The notes: generated by a model from the sequence alone, not told the origin. A stretch of 64,000 nucleotides of DNA from Thermococcus nautili (GCF_000585495.1 NZ_CP007264.1:744001-808000); one strand, 5' to 3'. Counted from the first letter of the stretch, positions 26,476 to 34,129 are shown. Made by a program: numbers and translations.

Positions 26476-27000
26476 ATGAAGACCAAGGAGGCACTGCTCG
26501 CAATCCTGCCAGAGCTTGAGGAGCTGAACGATGTTGACTTCAGCCAGTACGCGCCACCGTATCCAAACCTACTTACCGCTTTCCTCGAAAGTGGGGAAAG
26601 AGGTCTTCCCGCCTTTCAACAGTTTGCGGAAAGGGCCGTCGGTAAGGAAGTCGTTGGTCAGGTGCTCCTCTCACTCCTCCAGTACCTGCTCATACGCTAC
26701 CGCCGTTTCAACGAGTACGCCGTTGTTAAACCCGCGGTGAAGGTGTTCCTGACGCTCAAAGGCTGGCTCAACGAGAACGGCTTCGGGGAAGACTGGGACA
26801 GGGTTCTTGGCTCCTTCATAGGCTACCTCGTGAGCATGGTGCCCATGATAGCGGAGCATGAAGACAGGGAGACTGCTTTAGCGTATGCGAAGCTAATAGA
26901 AGACCTCGCAAGGGAAGCTTCCGAAAAGTTCAACAACGAGTACTACGACGAGCTTCTTGAGCGGGCCATGGAGCTGAGGAAAAAGGTTGAAGAAAGCTAA
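26476..27000 (+). CDS. Thermococcales hypothetical protein, 174 aa, all-helical
   Basis: Not recognised. The predicted fold is entirely helical and acidic (EELEELNDVDFSQ, EHEDRETALAYAKLIEDLAREASEKFNNEYYDELLERAMEL split into amphipathic runs). No membrane segment, signal or metal motif. GGGTGGTTCG precedes ATG 26476; the longer upstream frame runs through the promoter and is not used. It overlaps the convergent QueD-like gene by four bases. Confidence 0.6.
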   Translation: MKTKEALLAILPELEELNDVDFSQYAPPYPNLLTAFLESGERGLPAFQQFAERAVGKEVVGQVLLSLLQYLLIRYRRFNEYAVVKPAVKVFLTLKGWLNENGFGEDWDRVLGSFIGYLVSMVPMIAEHEDRETALAYAKLIEDLAREASEKFNNEYYDELLERAMELRKKVEES

Positions 27001-27452
27001 CGCTCGAGGACTACCTGCGCGTAGCTCCTCGGGTCCTCCCAGACCTTAACGAGGATTCGCTTCACGTTCTCCCCGGCCTTCTCCGCTATTCTCTCCGCGA
27101 ACCACTCGGCTATGTATTCAGCTGTAACGTTGGGCTTGTCGAGGATTACCACCTCGTCCTCGGGCAGTTCGAGCCTCTTGCCGTTCTTCTCGACCACGAC
27201 TCTGCCATCTCTCCTATCGAGGACCCAATTCTCGCTGACGAGAATCCTGTGGTCGAGCCTTTTTATGAGGTTGCTGAGGTGGTTGAAGTCGAAAATCATG
27301 CCGTTCTCGTTCAGCTCGCCCCATATCTCCACGTCCACGTTGTAGGTGTGTCCGTGAATCCTAAGACACTTGCTGTCGTAGGGCAAGGCGAGGAAATGCG
27401 AGCTGTCAAAGTCCTTGTGCCAGCCGATTTTTCTCTCCACGAGCCTGAACAT
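26997..27452 (-). CDS. 6-pyruvoyl-tetrahydropterin synthase/QueD-family protein
   Basis: A 151-residue T-fold enzyme. Zn ligands: His19 in DFDSSHFL and HGHTYNV (residues 34-36). A Cys sits four residues ahead of HGH (SKCLRIHGHTY), as in QueD, and a conserved Glu/Asp-His catalytic set follows (LDHRIL). By family it makes 6-carboxy-tetrahydropterin for preQ0/archaeosine, or pterin precursors; which one is not decided by sequence alone. GGTGGGAGC precedes the ATG. Confidence 0.85.
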   Translation of the reverse strand: MFRLVERKIGWHKDFDSSHFLALPYDSKCLRIHGHTYNVDVEIWGELNENGMIFDFNHLSNLIKRLDHRILVSENWVLDRRDGRVVVEKNGKRLELPEDEVVILDKPNVTAEYIAEWFAERIAEKAGENVKRILVKVWEDPRSYAQVVLER

Positions 27453-27525
27453 GCTCCCACCGATTGGGCTTCCCCGTTAAGGTTATAACTCTAACTGGAC
27501 AAACCTGAGGGGAGGAGGCCGAAGA

Positions 27526-27876
27526 ATGCCGATGGGAGGACCTGGATGGGGACGCGGTAGAGGAAGAAGGCGGAAGATGAGAATGATTGGGTTCATTCCC
27601 CAGGTTAGACACTTCTATCCTGCGTTGCCCCCGGTCAGCCAGCCGAAACCGCCGATTTTTATGACCTACGAGGAGTTTGAAGCCCTCAGGCTGGTGGATT
27701 ACGAAGGGCTAACTCAGGAGGAGGCGGGAAAGAGAATGGGCGTCTCCCGCGGCACCGTCTGGAGGGCTCTCAATTCGGCCCGAAAGAAGGTTGCCCAGAT
27801 GCTCGTTGAGGGAAGAGAGCTCATAATTTTGCCCCAAGGGAACGAGGTTCCCAGGAGATTTGAAGAGGAAATCTAA
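27526..27876 (+). CDS. DUF134 helix-turn-helix protein
   Basis: A 116-residue DUF134 protein. The N-terminus has a Gly/Trp/Arg stretch (GPGWGRGRGRRRK), then MTYEEFEALRLVDYEGLTQEEAG and a sigma-type HTH (KRMGVSRGTVWRALNSARKKV). DUF134 proteins are predicted DNA-binding regulators that co-occur with NifX/MTH1175-type proteins. It lies alone 2.5 kb from the NifX-like genes. GGGGAGGAGGCC lies upstream of the ATG. A candidate to recognise the palindrome at 23608-23621. Confidence 0.85.
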   Translation: MPMGGPGWGRGRGRRRKMRMIGFIPQVRHFYPALPPVSQPKPPIFMTYEEFEALRLVDYEGLTQEEAGKRMGVSRGTVWRALNSARKKVAQMLVEGRELIILPQGNEVPRRFEEEI

Positions 27877-28242
27877 GGTTCTGTCTTTTTAAACTCCTTC
27901 TTGGGCATTTTCCTCAGTCCCCTTGCCAAACAGCCCTTTCTGATGTCTCCTTTGTTTTTAGGGCATCCTAATTGCCGGGTGCCTTAAAAATTTTCAGAGA
28001 ATTTTTACTTTTAATAATCTTAAGATTGTGTTTTGTTTTGTGTTGATTATTATGACTTAATAAAATAACTTTTGAATACAATAAAAATTTGTAAATAAAA
28101 ATTATCAAAATTAAGTCAATAATTCTTTTTGAAAAATATAATTTAAATACAACTTAAGAAAATTATATTTGGGGGAAAATCTACAAGAAAAAGTTGAAAA
28201 TATGAAACAATAAACAAAAAAGAAGATGTTCTTATTCCCAAA
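27877..28242. other. AT-rich intergenic stretch, no gene seen
   Basis: This 366-base stretch has a sharply higher A+T content than the rest of the window, mainly from 28000 to 28230. It contains a 9-bp inverted repeat TGACTTAAT/ATTAAGTCA (28053-28061 and 28110-28118). I see no gene, RNA or clear terminator beyond the T-rich end of the DUF134 gene. Confidence 0.6.
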
Positions 28243-28557
28243 TCAAGAACCGCGATACGCTTTAAGGATTAGCTCGGGCAGGCAGGGGTCAATTGCAATC
28301 CCTTCCTTTGCAGGTATAACGAACGCAATGACGACGCCATTTCCAACCCGCACAGGCTTGGGGGAATACCCAACCGCCTTCAGGACTTCCCTCTCCAACC
28401 GATTCAGAGACCCAAGCGGAATGACAAGCTCAACCTCACCCGTGCGGGGATTCTCCTTGAAGAAAGGCCTGGTGCGGTTCTTTACGAATAGAACTTCTCC
28501 AAGCTTTGCCATTATAATCTCCCACGCCAAGGGACCAAGGTGTTTGTACTCGCCCAT
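28243..28557 (-). CDS. Hypothetical protein, 104 aa, in the AT-rich island
   Basis: Not recognised. A small cytoplasmic protein: EYKHLGPLAWEIIMAKLGEVLF, FFKENPRTGEVELVIPLGSLNRLEREVLKAVGY and a hydrophobic VVIAFVIPAKEG strand. The ATG at 28557 follows GGGAGGAGTTGAG. A 39-residue open fragment without a start ends one base before it (TGAGATG), so the gene was once second in an operon whose first gene is now truncated. The two flanks are AT-rich and without genes. Confidence 0.6.
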   Translation of the reverse strand: MGEYKHLGPLAWEIIMAKLGEVLFVKNRTRPFFKENPRTGEVELVIPLGSLNRLEREVLKAVGYSPKPVRVGNGVVIAFVIPAKEGIAIDPCLPELILKAYRGS

Positions 28558-28558
28558 C

Positions 28559-28678
28559 TCAACTCCTCCCATATACGAAGAATTTTTCGTAGTCGAGTCT
28601 GTAGAGGATATAGACCGAACCGGTGAGCTCGCCCAGGCGTTTAACTTCTTGACAGAGGGGTGCAAGTAACGAGGTAAG
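28559..28678 (-). pseudogene. 5'-truncated gene fragment preceding the 104-aa hypothetical gene
   Basis: Thirty-nine codons and a TGA stop with a protein-like translation (LCQEVKRLGELTGSVYILYR then LDYEKFFVYGRS). The frame is closed upstream by TAA at 28679-28681 and contains no ATG, GTG or TTG. It ends in TGAGATG with the next gene, as coupled archaeal genes do. It is read as the remnant of a deleted first gene of a two-gene unit. Confidence 0.4.
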
Positions 28679-28759
28679 TTACCTGGAATAATGCTTGATA
28701 TAGGTTGATGCTCTTTAATTGAGCACGATTGGCAATGCATATTTTTATTCAATGTTTTT

Positions 28760-28781
28760 AGATATAAGGTACATTATATCT
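28760..28781. repeat. Inverted repeat AGATATAA-N6-TTATATCT
   Basis: Perfect 8-bp arms around GGTACA lie in the AT-rich island between the truncated fragment and the broken gene at 28822. It could be an operator or the relic of an element end. No second copy was seen in the window. Confidence 0.45.
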
Positions 28782-28821
28782 CAAACTAACGAGCAGAAAA
28801 GTGCATTAGCAAGAGAAACGC

Positions 28822-29097
28822 ATGAAGAGTATTTCAGTATTGCCACTCATATCTAAAGGTGAACAGCAAAGGCACCCCCGTGTTCTCTATGTTCCCCGCA
28901 CAAATCTAAGCCTTCCAGACGTTAACCGCAGCATTGACCACGATGAATTGTAATGGGAAAAATTGGAATTGATGCGGGCTTCACCACGTGTGATTCCCCT
29001 GCAAGAGCAAGCGGGACAGGTAGCCAAATATTTCGGCCAGCATTTTACCCACCAAATAAGTAGATTCTTTGGATTTTATACAACTTTTCATATGTGA
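28822..29097 (+). pseudogene. Gene broken by an in-frame TAA, 92 codons in total
   Basis: One frame reads 43 residues from ATG 28822, meets TAA at 28951-28953, then continues for 47 residues in the same frame to TGA at 29095-29097. Both halves have a normal protein-like composition (HPRVLYVPRTNLSLPDVNRS; ASPRVIPLQEQAGQVAKYFG). I could not assign a family. It may be a nonsense-inactivated gene of a degenerate mobile element; two separate small proteins joined by TAATG cannot be excluded. Confidence 0.4.
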
Positions 29098-29281
29098 AAA
29101 TTTACTTGATATAGGGGTTTTAATTCTCTTTTAAATTAGAAAAAAACTAACTAAAATTAGAGCGTTATAAAAATGCTGATGAGAATAATAAAATCACTAA
29201 GAGAATTACAAAACATAATAAGAACATAAACAGTAAACACCCTCCCAAGAATCAAGAGAGTTTGTGGTAAAAATAAAGGAA
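29098..29281. other. AT-rich intergenic stretch, no gene seen
   Basis: The right part of the island. The 11-mer CTTGATATAGG at 29105-29115 repeats the one at 28694-28704 in the same orientation, so the broken gene is bracketed by the pair. No coding or RNA signal was found. Confidence 0.4.
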
Positions 29282-30625
29282 TCAGAGAGAACGCTCACGG
29301 ATGTGGCGGAGCACATTGTCAACTATCTGAGGGGCAACACCGATGTAATTCTCGGGTCTCAGCGAGGCCAAGTCCTCATCGGTTAGATACTTTCTAACTT
29401 CCTCGCTCTCCTTCACGACCTCAAGGAAGTCCCTTCCCTCCTCAAAGGCCTTCATGGCCAATTGCCTAACGAGCTCGTGGGCCTCCTGCCTGCCCATGCC
29501 CCTCTCGGCAAGCTTCAGCATCAGCGGTTCGGCCATGATGAGGTTCTTCGTCAGGTAGAGGTTGCGCTCGATGTTCTCCGGGAAGAACTCCAGCCCCTTG
29601 AGAACGCGGATTGTGACGCGGAGCATCTCGTCAAGGAGAACGAAGCTCTCGGGAAGGATAACGCGCTCGACCGAGGAGTTCGTGAGGTCCCTCTCGTGCC
29701 ACAGCGGGTTGTTGAGGAGCGCGGGAATAACGTTTGAGTAGAGAACCCTCGCCAGACCGCAGACCTTCTCCGTCCTTATCGGGTTCCTCTTGTGGGGCAT
29801 CGTCGAAGAGCCAACCTGCTTCTTTCCAAATGGCTCGCTGACCTCAAGGATTTCCGTCCTCTGGAGGTTTCTGATTTCAAGGCCGATTTTATCGAGGGTT
29901 GATGCAACCAAGGCCAAAAACATCATCAGCTCTGCGTATAAGTCCCGCGGAACGAGCTGGTTGGTTATCAGCGCTGGCTTAAGGCCAAGGTCCTCCATGA
30001 CGAGCCTTTCAATCTCAAGGGCCTTCTCTCCGAATGAAGCGGCGGTTCCAACGGCACCGCGCATCTTGCCAACAAGGACGCGCTTCTTGAGCTCTTCAAG
30101 CCTCTCAAGGTGTCTCTGAACCTCGTCGAGCCAGAGGGCGAACTTCATGCCGTAGGTCGTTGGAACCGCGTGCTGTCCATGGGTTCTGCCGATGCAGACG
30201 GTGTACTTGTGCTCCTCGGCGAGCTTCATTAGCACGTCGCGGAGCTCCCTAAGGTAGCGCTCGATGAGCTCAAGGCTCTCCTTTATGAGGAGCGCGTTGG
30301 CGGTGTCGATTATGTCGTTGGAGGTCGCGCCGAGGTGGACGTACTTCCCGTGCTCACCGCAGACCTCGCTTAAGGCCTTGACGACGGCCATTATATCGTG
30401 GTGTATCTCAGTCTCTATCTCCTTGACGCGTTCGAGTTTCACCCACTCCGTACTGGCCCTCTCGGAAATCACGCGGGCGCTTTCCTCGGGAATGTTGCCG
30501 AGCTTCGCGTGGGCCCTCGCCAAGGCCGCCTCAACGTCAAGGAGCTTTTGAAGCTTGTTCTCCTCGTCCCAGATGCGCCTCATTTCCTCGCTTCCATAGC
30601 GGTAGTCAATCGGGTGAACCGCCAT
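29282..30625 (-). CDS. purB: Adenylosuccinate lyase
   Basis: A 447-residue fumarase/aspartase superfamily enzyme catalysing two steps of purine synthesis (SAICAR to AICAR, adenylosuccinate to AMP). Landmarks: EIHHDIMAVVKAL with the His region, the TSNDIIDTA segment, GRTHGQHAVPTT carrying the catalytic His, and the signature GSSTMPHKRNP with the flexible-loop Ser. The start is ATG 30625 (product begins MAVHPIDYRYG), preceded by GGTGATTGG; a longer frame upstream is not supported. Confidence 0.95.
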   Translation of the reverse strand: MAVHPIDYRYGSEEMRRIWDEENKLQKLLDVEAALARAHAKLGNIPEESARVISERASTEWVKLERVKEIETEIHHDIMAVVKALSEVCGEHGKYVHLGATSNDIIDTANALLIKESLELIERYLRELRDVLMKLAEEHKYTVCIGRTHGQHAVPTTYGMKFALWLDEVQRHLERLEELKKRVLVGKMRGAVGTAASFGEKALEIERLVMEDLGLKPALITNQLVPRDLYAELMMFLALVASTLDKIGLEIRNLQRTEILEVSEPFGKKQVGSSTMPHKRNPIRTEKVCGLARVLYSNVIPALLNNPLWHERDLTNSSVERVILPESFVLLDEMLRVTIRVLKGLEFFPENIERNLYLTKNLIMAEPLMLKLAERGMGRQEAHELVRQLAMKAFEEGRDFLEVVKESEEVRKYLTDEDLASLRPENYIGVAPQIVDNVLRHIRERSL

Positions 30626-30821
30626 TCCAATCACCATTCTCGTGATTATTTTGGATGTTAAAACGTTTTCTTTTGACAACTATACGTCAATATCAGCCGG
30701 GCAAACGAGCGTTTTTGAGATGCGCTCGTCACTTAAAAAGCCCTTCCCACAGATAGAACCGAAAAGTATTTAACCCTATGCCCGCGATAGGCTGATGACA
30801 AAACTTCCGGAGGTGCCAGAA

Positions 30822-31097
30822 ATGGCTGAGGAGCACGTCGTCTACATCGGAAAGAAGCCGGTTATGAACTACGTCCTCGCCGTGATAACCCAGTTCAACG
30901 AGGGCGCTAAGGAGGTCAGCATCAAGGCTCGCGGTAGGGCTATCAGCAGGGCCGTTGACGTCGCCGAGATTGTCAGGAACAGGTTCCTCCCCGAGGTCAG
31001 GGTCAAGGAAATCAAGATAGGCACCGAGGAGCTCCCGACTGCCGACGGCAGGACCGCCAACACCTCGACCATCGAGATTATCCTCGAGAAGCCGTGA
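30822..31097 (+). CDS. albA: DNA/RNA-binding protein Alba
   Basis: A 91-residue Alba chromatin protein that binds DNA and RNA as a dimer. Seen: [20 protein letters not shown] with the conserved Lys (acetylated in Sulfolobus), [21 protein letters not shown] and the beta-hairpin arm around [20 protein letters not shown] strong TATA element (AAAGTATTTAACC, about 30763-30773) and GGAGGTG give a highly expressed single gene. Confidence 0.96.
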   Translation: MAEEHVVYIGKKPVMNYVLAVITQFNEGAKEVSIKARGRAISRAVDVAEIVRNRFLPEVRVKEIKIGTEELPTADGRTANTSTIEIILEKP

Positions 31098-31107
31098 ATT
31101 TGACCCC

Positions 31108-31120
31108 TTTCCTTTTCCTT
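31108..31120 (+). terminator. Pyrimidine/T-tract terminator after albA
   Basis: TTTCCTTTTCCTT follows the albA stop by about 10 bases, the typical archaeal T-rich release site. No hairpin is present. Confidence 0.4.
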
Positions 31121-31181
31121 CGGGTTTCTTCTGAGAAGCAAAGTTTAATAGCACCGCCCCGTACCCCTTCTGGTGGGCCCG

Positions 31182-31730
31182 TTGGAGTACGAGACCATAG
31201 ACGTTACAGATGAGCGGGTTCGCGAGCTCGCGCAGGTTCTCGCCAACGAAAGGGCGATGGCCATTCTGAGGCTTCTCCGCGAGCGTGAGCTCTCGATGAG
31301 CGAGATTGCGAAGGAGCTCGACATGCCCATATCCACAGTTTCATACCATCTTGACAAACTTCTCCGCGTGGGTCTCGTTGAAGTGGCCGGGAAAAAGTAC
31401 GGCAAAAGATTGCAAGAGGTAAAGCTCTACCGAGCATCGAGCCGGCCGATTCTTCTGCTCCCGCGCCCAGCCGAGCGGAGAACGTCACCGTTGGACAAAC
31501 TGCGCGTCATAACCCTCTCAGTTGCAACGGGGCTTTCCGCACTCGTCTACTGGGCCGCGGAGAAAATGTTGTCGTCTGAGAGGAGTAGCGGGACGGGGAC
31601 AATTAAAATGTTCTCGGCCGAGACGACAAGCAGGGCCGGCCACTCGGGGGATTACGTTCCTGTCCTCCTCGCGATAATGACGTTCGTCATCGTAATTTCC
31701 GCAGGGTGGTTTCTTAAGAAACGTTTTTAA
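31182..31730 (+). CDS. ArsR-type HTH regulator with C-terminal membrane segments
   Basis: A 182-residue protein. Residues 1-95 hold an ArsR-like winged helix (RAMAILRLLRERELSMSEIAKELDMPISTVSYHLDKLLRVGLVEV). Two hydrophobic stretches follow (about 107-128 and 158-176), so the regulator is probably tethered to the membrane. The proposed TTG start has GGTGG five bases ahead; GTG at 31173 is the alternative but lacks a site. Target genes are unknown. Confidence 0.78.
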   Translation: MEYETIDVTDERVRELAQVLANERAMAILRLLRERELSMSEIAKELDMPISTVSYHLDKLLRVGLVEVAGKKYGKRLQEVKLYRASSRPILLLPRPAERRTSPLDKLRVITLSVATGLSALVYWAAEKMLSSERSSGTGTIKMFSAETTSRAGHSGDYVPVLLAIMTFVIVISAGWFLKKRF

Positions 31731-31769
31731 GAAACTCAAATCAACCCCAACTCGTGGGGTGAGATTCCA

Positions 31770-32294
31770 ATGATGGCCGTGGGACAGGTGGTCAAGAGAA
31801 AGGCAGTGATTGTGAAGCCCGACGACACCATCGAGAGGGTTGCAAGGATACTCTCAAGGCACAAGGTTGGGAGCGCCGTTGTCGTGGACGACGACGAGAT
31901 AGTTGGGGTCATCACCGACCGCGACATCCTCGACAAGGTCGTTGCGAAGGGACGCGACCCTAAGACCGTCAAGGTGCACGAAGTCATGACGAGGAACCCG
32001 ATAACGATTGAGGACGACTACGACATAAGCGATGCAATAGACAAGATGATGGAGAAGGGTATAAGGAGGCTCCTCGTAACGCGCCTTGGAAAGCCCCTTG
32101 GTTTCGTTACCGCGGCGGACCTGCTGGCAGCCCTCAACAGCATGAACAACGAGGAGGAAGAGGAAACCGTTGAGGAGACCGAGGTTTACGGCATCTGCGA
32201 GCTCTGCGGTCAGTACGGCCCGCTCTACAGGGTCTACATAGAGGGCCAGGAAAGGTGGATTTGTGAGAGCTGTAAGGACAGCCTCAACCTTTAG
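31770..32294 (+). CDS. Two-CBS-domain protein with C-terminal zinc ribbon
   Basis: A 174-residue protein: a CBS pair (residues 1-125, with VGSAVVVDDDEIVGVITDRDIL and IRRLLVTRLGKPLGFVTAADLL), an acidic linker and a treble-clef-like zinc ribbon CELCGQYG...CESCKDS (about 145-170). CBS pairs sense adenosyl ligands; the ribbon suggests binding to nucleic acid or protein. GGGGTGAGATTCC precedes ATG 31770. Convergent with THEP1, overlapping by four bases. Confidence 0.88.
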   Translation: MMAVGQVVKRKAVIVKPDDTIERVARILSRHKVGSAVVVDDDEIVGVITDRDILDKVVAKGRDPKTVKVHEVMTRNPITIEDDYDISDAIDKMMEKGIRRLLVTRLGKPLGFVTAADLLAALNSMNNEEEEETVEETEVYGICELCGQYGPLYRVYIEGQERWICESCKDSLNL

Positions 32295-32821
32295 CCCCTC
32301 AGCTCTCTCATTATCTCATCGAGGATTATTCCGAATTCCCTGTTCCTGTTCTCAACGCTCAGAACGTGGGTCTTTCCAAGGGGCCTGAACTTGTCAATCA
32401 TCCTCCTGTGGACAACCGCCAGAAGGGGTTTGTCCGAGTTCAGCACCTCGCCGACGACCTTCACGAACTCGTCGCTCTTGTACTCCATCGGGCCGATTTC
32501 GTCTATTACAACCAAATCCGCCTCGACCAGCGCACGCCTTATTGCCGACACCCCTACTCGCTCAAGCTCATCAACGTGGACGACGTACTTTCCGAAGGGA
32601 ACCCCGGGCAAGTGAGATGTTCCGCGCAGGCTCGCGAGCGTTCCTTCTTCCCCGGTGTCGAGGGCGATGATTTTGAAGCCTATTCTCCTTCCGTTTCGCC
32701 TGACTTCCTTCGTTATCATGCCCCCAACGATGTAGCCCCATCTCTCGACTTCCCTTGCGACCCTCTCGACGAGCGTCGTCTTCCCAACCCCTGCCGGACC
32801 GGTCACGAAAACCCTGACCAT
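32291..32821 (-). CDS. Nucleoside-triphosphatase THEP1
   Basis: A 176-residue P-loop NTPase of the THEP1 family. Walker A GPAGVGKTT (residues 8-16), Walker B DLVVIDEIGPME and the sensor VVHRR are clear. THEP1 proteins hydrolyse various NTPs with low specificity; their cellular role is unclear. The start is ATG 32821 with GGTGAAAA upstream. It is divergent from mtnA. Confidence 0.9.
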   Translation of the reverse strand: MVRVFVTGPAGVGKTTLVERVAREVERWGYIVGGMITKEVRRNGRRIGFKIIALDTGEEGTLASLRGTSHLPGVPFGKYVVHVDELERVGVSAIRRALVEADLVVIDEIGPMEYKSDEFVKVVGEVLNSDKPLLAVVHRRMIDKFRPLGKTHVLSVENRNREFGIILDEIMRELRG

Positions 32822-32877
32822 TTTTCACCACCGAAGGAGCTTTAAGTTCAGCCCTTAAACCCTTTGGGGTGGTCGCT

Positions 32878-33951
32878 GTGGAGATAAGGTACAAGCCTGA
32901 AGAACTCACGAGGCTCCCGAGGAGCGTTCGCTACGAGACTGGAAGGGTCATCATGATTGACCAGACTCTCCTTCCGAGGGAGTTCAAGACCATCGAACTG
33001 AGAACAGTTGATGAAGTAGCTGAGGCAATCATCACGATGAAGGTGCGCGGTGCCCCGGCCATTGGAGCGGCAGCTGCTTTTGGTCTTGCCCTCTACGCGG
33101 ACACGAGTAAAGCCAGAACCAAGGACGAGTTCATGGACGGCTTTTATCAGGCATACGACAGGCTGAGGAACACGCGCCCCACCGCCGTAAACCTCTTCTG
33201 GGCGCTCAACAGGATTAAGAAGCTCGTCGAGGAGAACGCCGAGAGCCCCCTGGAGGAAATAAAGAAGCTCATAGTTGCGGAGGCGCAGAGGATAGCGGAC
33301 GAAGACGTCGAGGCGAACCTCAGGATGGGCCACTACGGGGCAGAGGCCCTGCCGGAGGGCAACGTTTTAACGCACTGCAACGCGGGGAGCCTGGCTACGG
33401 TCCAGCTCGGGACCGTTGGAGCCGTTCTGCGCGTGATGAACAAAGACGGAACGCTGAAGCTCCTCTGGGTGGACGAAACGAGGCCCGTCCTTCAGGGGGC
33501 CAGGCTTTCCGCCTGGGAGTACCACTACGATGGAATTCCGCTGAAACTGATAACGGACAACATGGCCGGCTTCGTGATGCAGCAGGGAAAGGTTGACGCG
33601 ATAATAGTCGGCGCCGACAGGATAGTGGCCAACGGTGACTTCGCCAACAAGATAGGCACCTACACCCTGGCGGTTCTCGCGAAGGAGCATGGAATACCAT
33701 TCTTCACGGTGGCACCGCTCTCGACGATAGATATGAGCCTGAAGAGTGGGAAGGAGATACCGATTGAGGAGCGGAAGCCGGAAGAAGTGCTCACCTGCGG
33801 CGGCTGCAGAATCGCCCCAGATGTAGATGTCTACAACCCGGCCTTCGACGTTACACCGCACAAGTACCTCACAGGGATAATAACCGACAGGGGCGTCGTC
33901 TACCCGCCGTTTGAGAGGAACCTGAAGAAGTTGTTCAAGGAAGAACCTTGA
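32878..33951 (+). CDS. mtnA: S-methyl-5-thioribose-1-phosphate isomerase
   Basis: A 357-residue aldose-ketose isomerase of the MtnA/eIF2B family, converting methylthioribose-1-phosphate to the ribulose form in methionine salvage. Signatures: KVRGAPAIGAAAAFG, THCNAGSLAT with the catalytic Cys, VDETRPVLQGARL, and VGADRIVANGD with the catalytic Asp. The start is GTG 32878 after GGGGTGGTCGCT. The length and these motifs favour MtnA over the shorter archaeal ribose-1,5-bisphosphate isomerase. Confidence 0.9.
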   Translation: MEIRYKPEELTRLPRSVRYETGRVIMIDQTLLPREFKTIELRTVDEVAEAIITMKVRGAPAIGAAAAFGLALYADTSKARTKDEFMDGFYQAYDRLRNTRPTAVNLFWALNRIKKLVEENAESPLEEIKKLIVAEAQRIADEDVEANLRMGHYGAEALPEGNVLTHCNAGSLATVQLGTVGAVLRVMNKDGTLKLLWVDETRPVLQGARLSAWEYHYDGIPLKLITDNMAGFVMQQGKVDAIIVGADRIVANGDFANKIGTYTLAVLAKEHGIPFFTVAPLSTIDMSLKSGKEIPIEERKPEEVLTCGGCRIAPDVDVYNPAFDVTPHKYLTGIITDRGVVYPPFERNLKKLFKEEP

Positions 33952-33961
33952 AGCCCTCTCT

Positions 33962-34129
33962 TCATATTTCCTCAGAACAGTGCCTCTCCCTTATGATGTC
34001 CTCACTCAGCTCACCCTTAACGGACTTTAGAAGCTCCTGAACTTCCTCTATTGAAGGGGCCTTCTTTAGGAACTTCTTCAGGTGAGGATACGTTATCATC
34101 AGCTGGACGCGCCTTGCCGAGAGACTCAT
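33962..34129 (-). CDS. Small hypothetical protein, 55 aa
   Basis: A small gene easily missed: ATG at 34129 and TGA at 33962-33964. The translation is protein-like and helical (SLSARRVQLMITYPHLKKFL, SIEEVQELLKSVKGELSEDI). GTGGTT lies four bases upstream. Codon use matches neighbours. It resembles small antitoxin-like or regulator proteins of Thermococcales in length and charge, but no family was recognised. It fills the space between mtnA and the next gene. Confidence 0.6.
   Translation of the reverse strand: MSLSARRVQLMITYPHLKKFLKKAPSIEEVQELLKSVKGELSEDIIRERHCSEEI

Noticed and set aside
28000-28240. AT-rich island as a chromosomal replication origin
   Set aside because: No orc1/cdc6 or radA gene and no origin recognition box repeats are nearby.
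30673-30690. TTGAC-N8-GTCAA dyad upstream of purB as a purine operator
   Set aside because: Short arms and a position upstream of the TATA box; too weak to call.
32878-33951. Ribose-1,5-bisphosphate isomerase instead of MtnA
   Set aside because: Length (357 residues) and the CNAGSLAT and GADRI contexts fit MtnA better; R15P isomerase is shorter.
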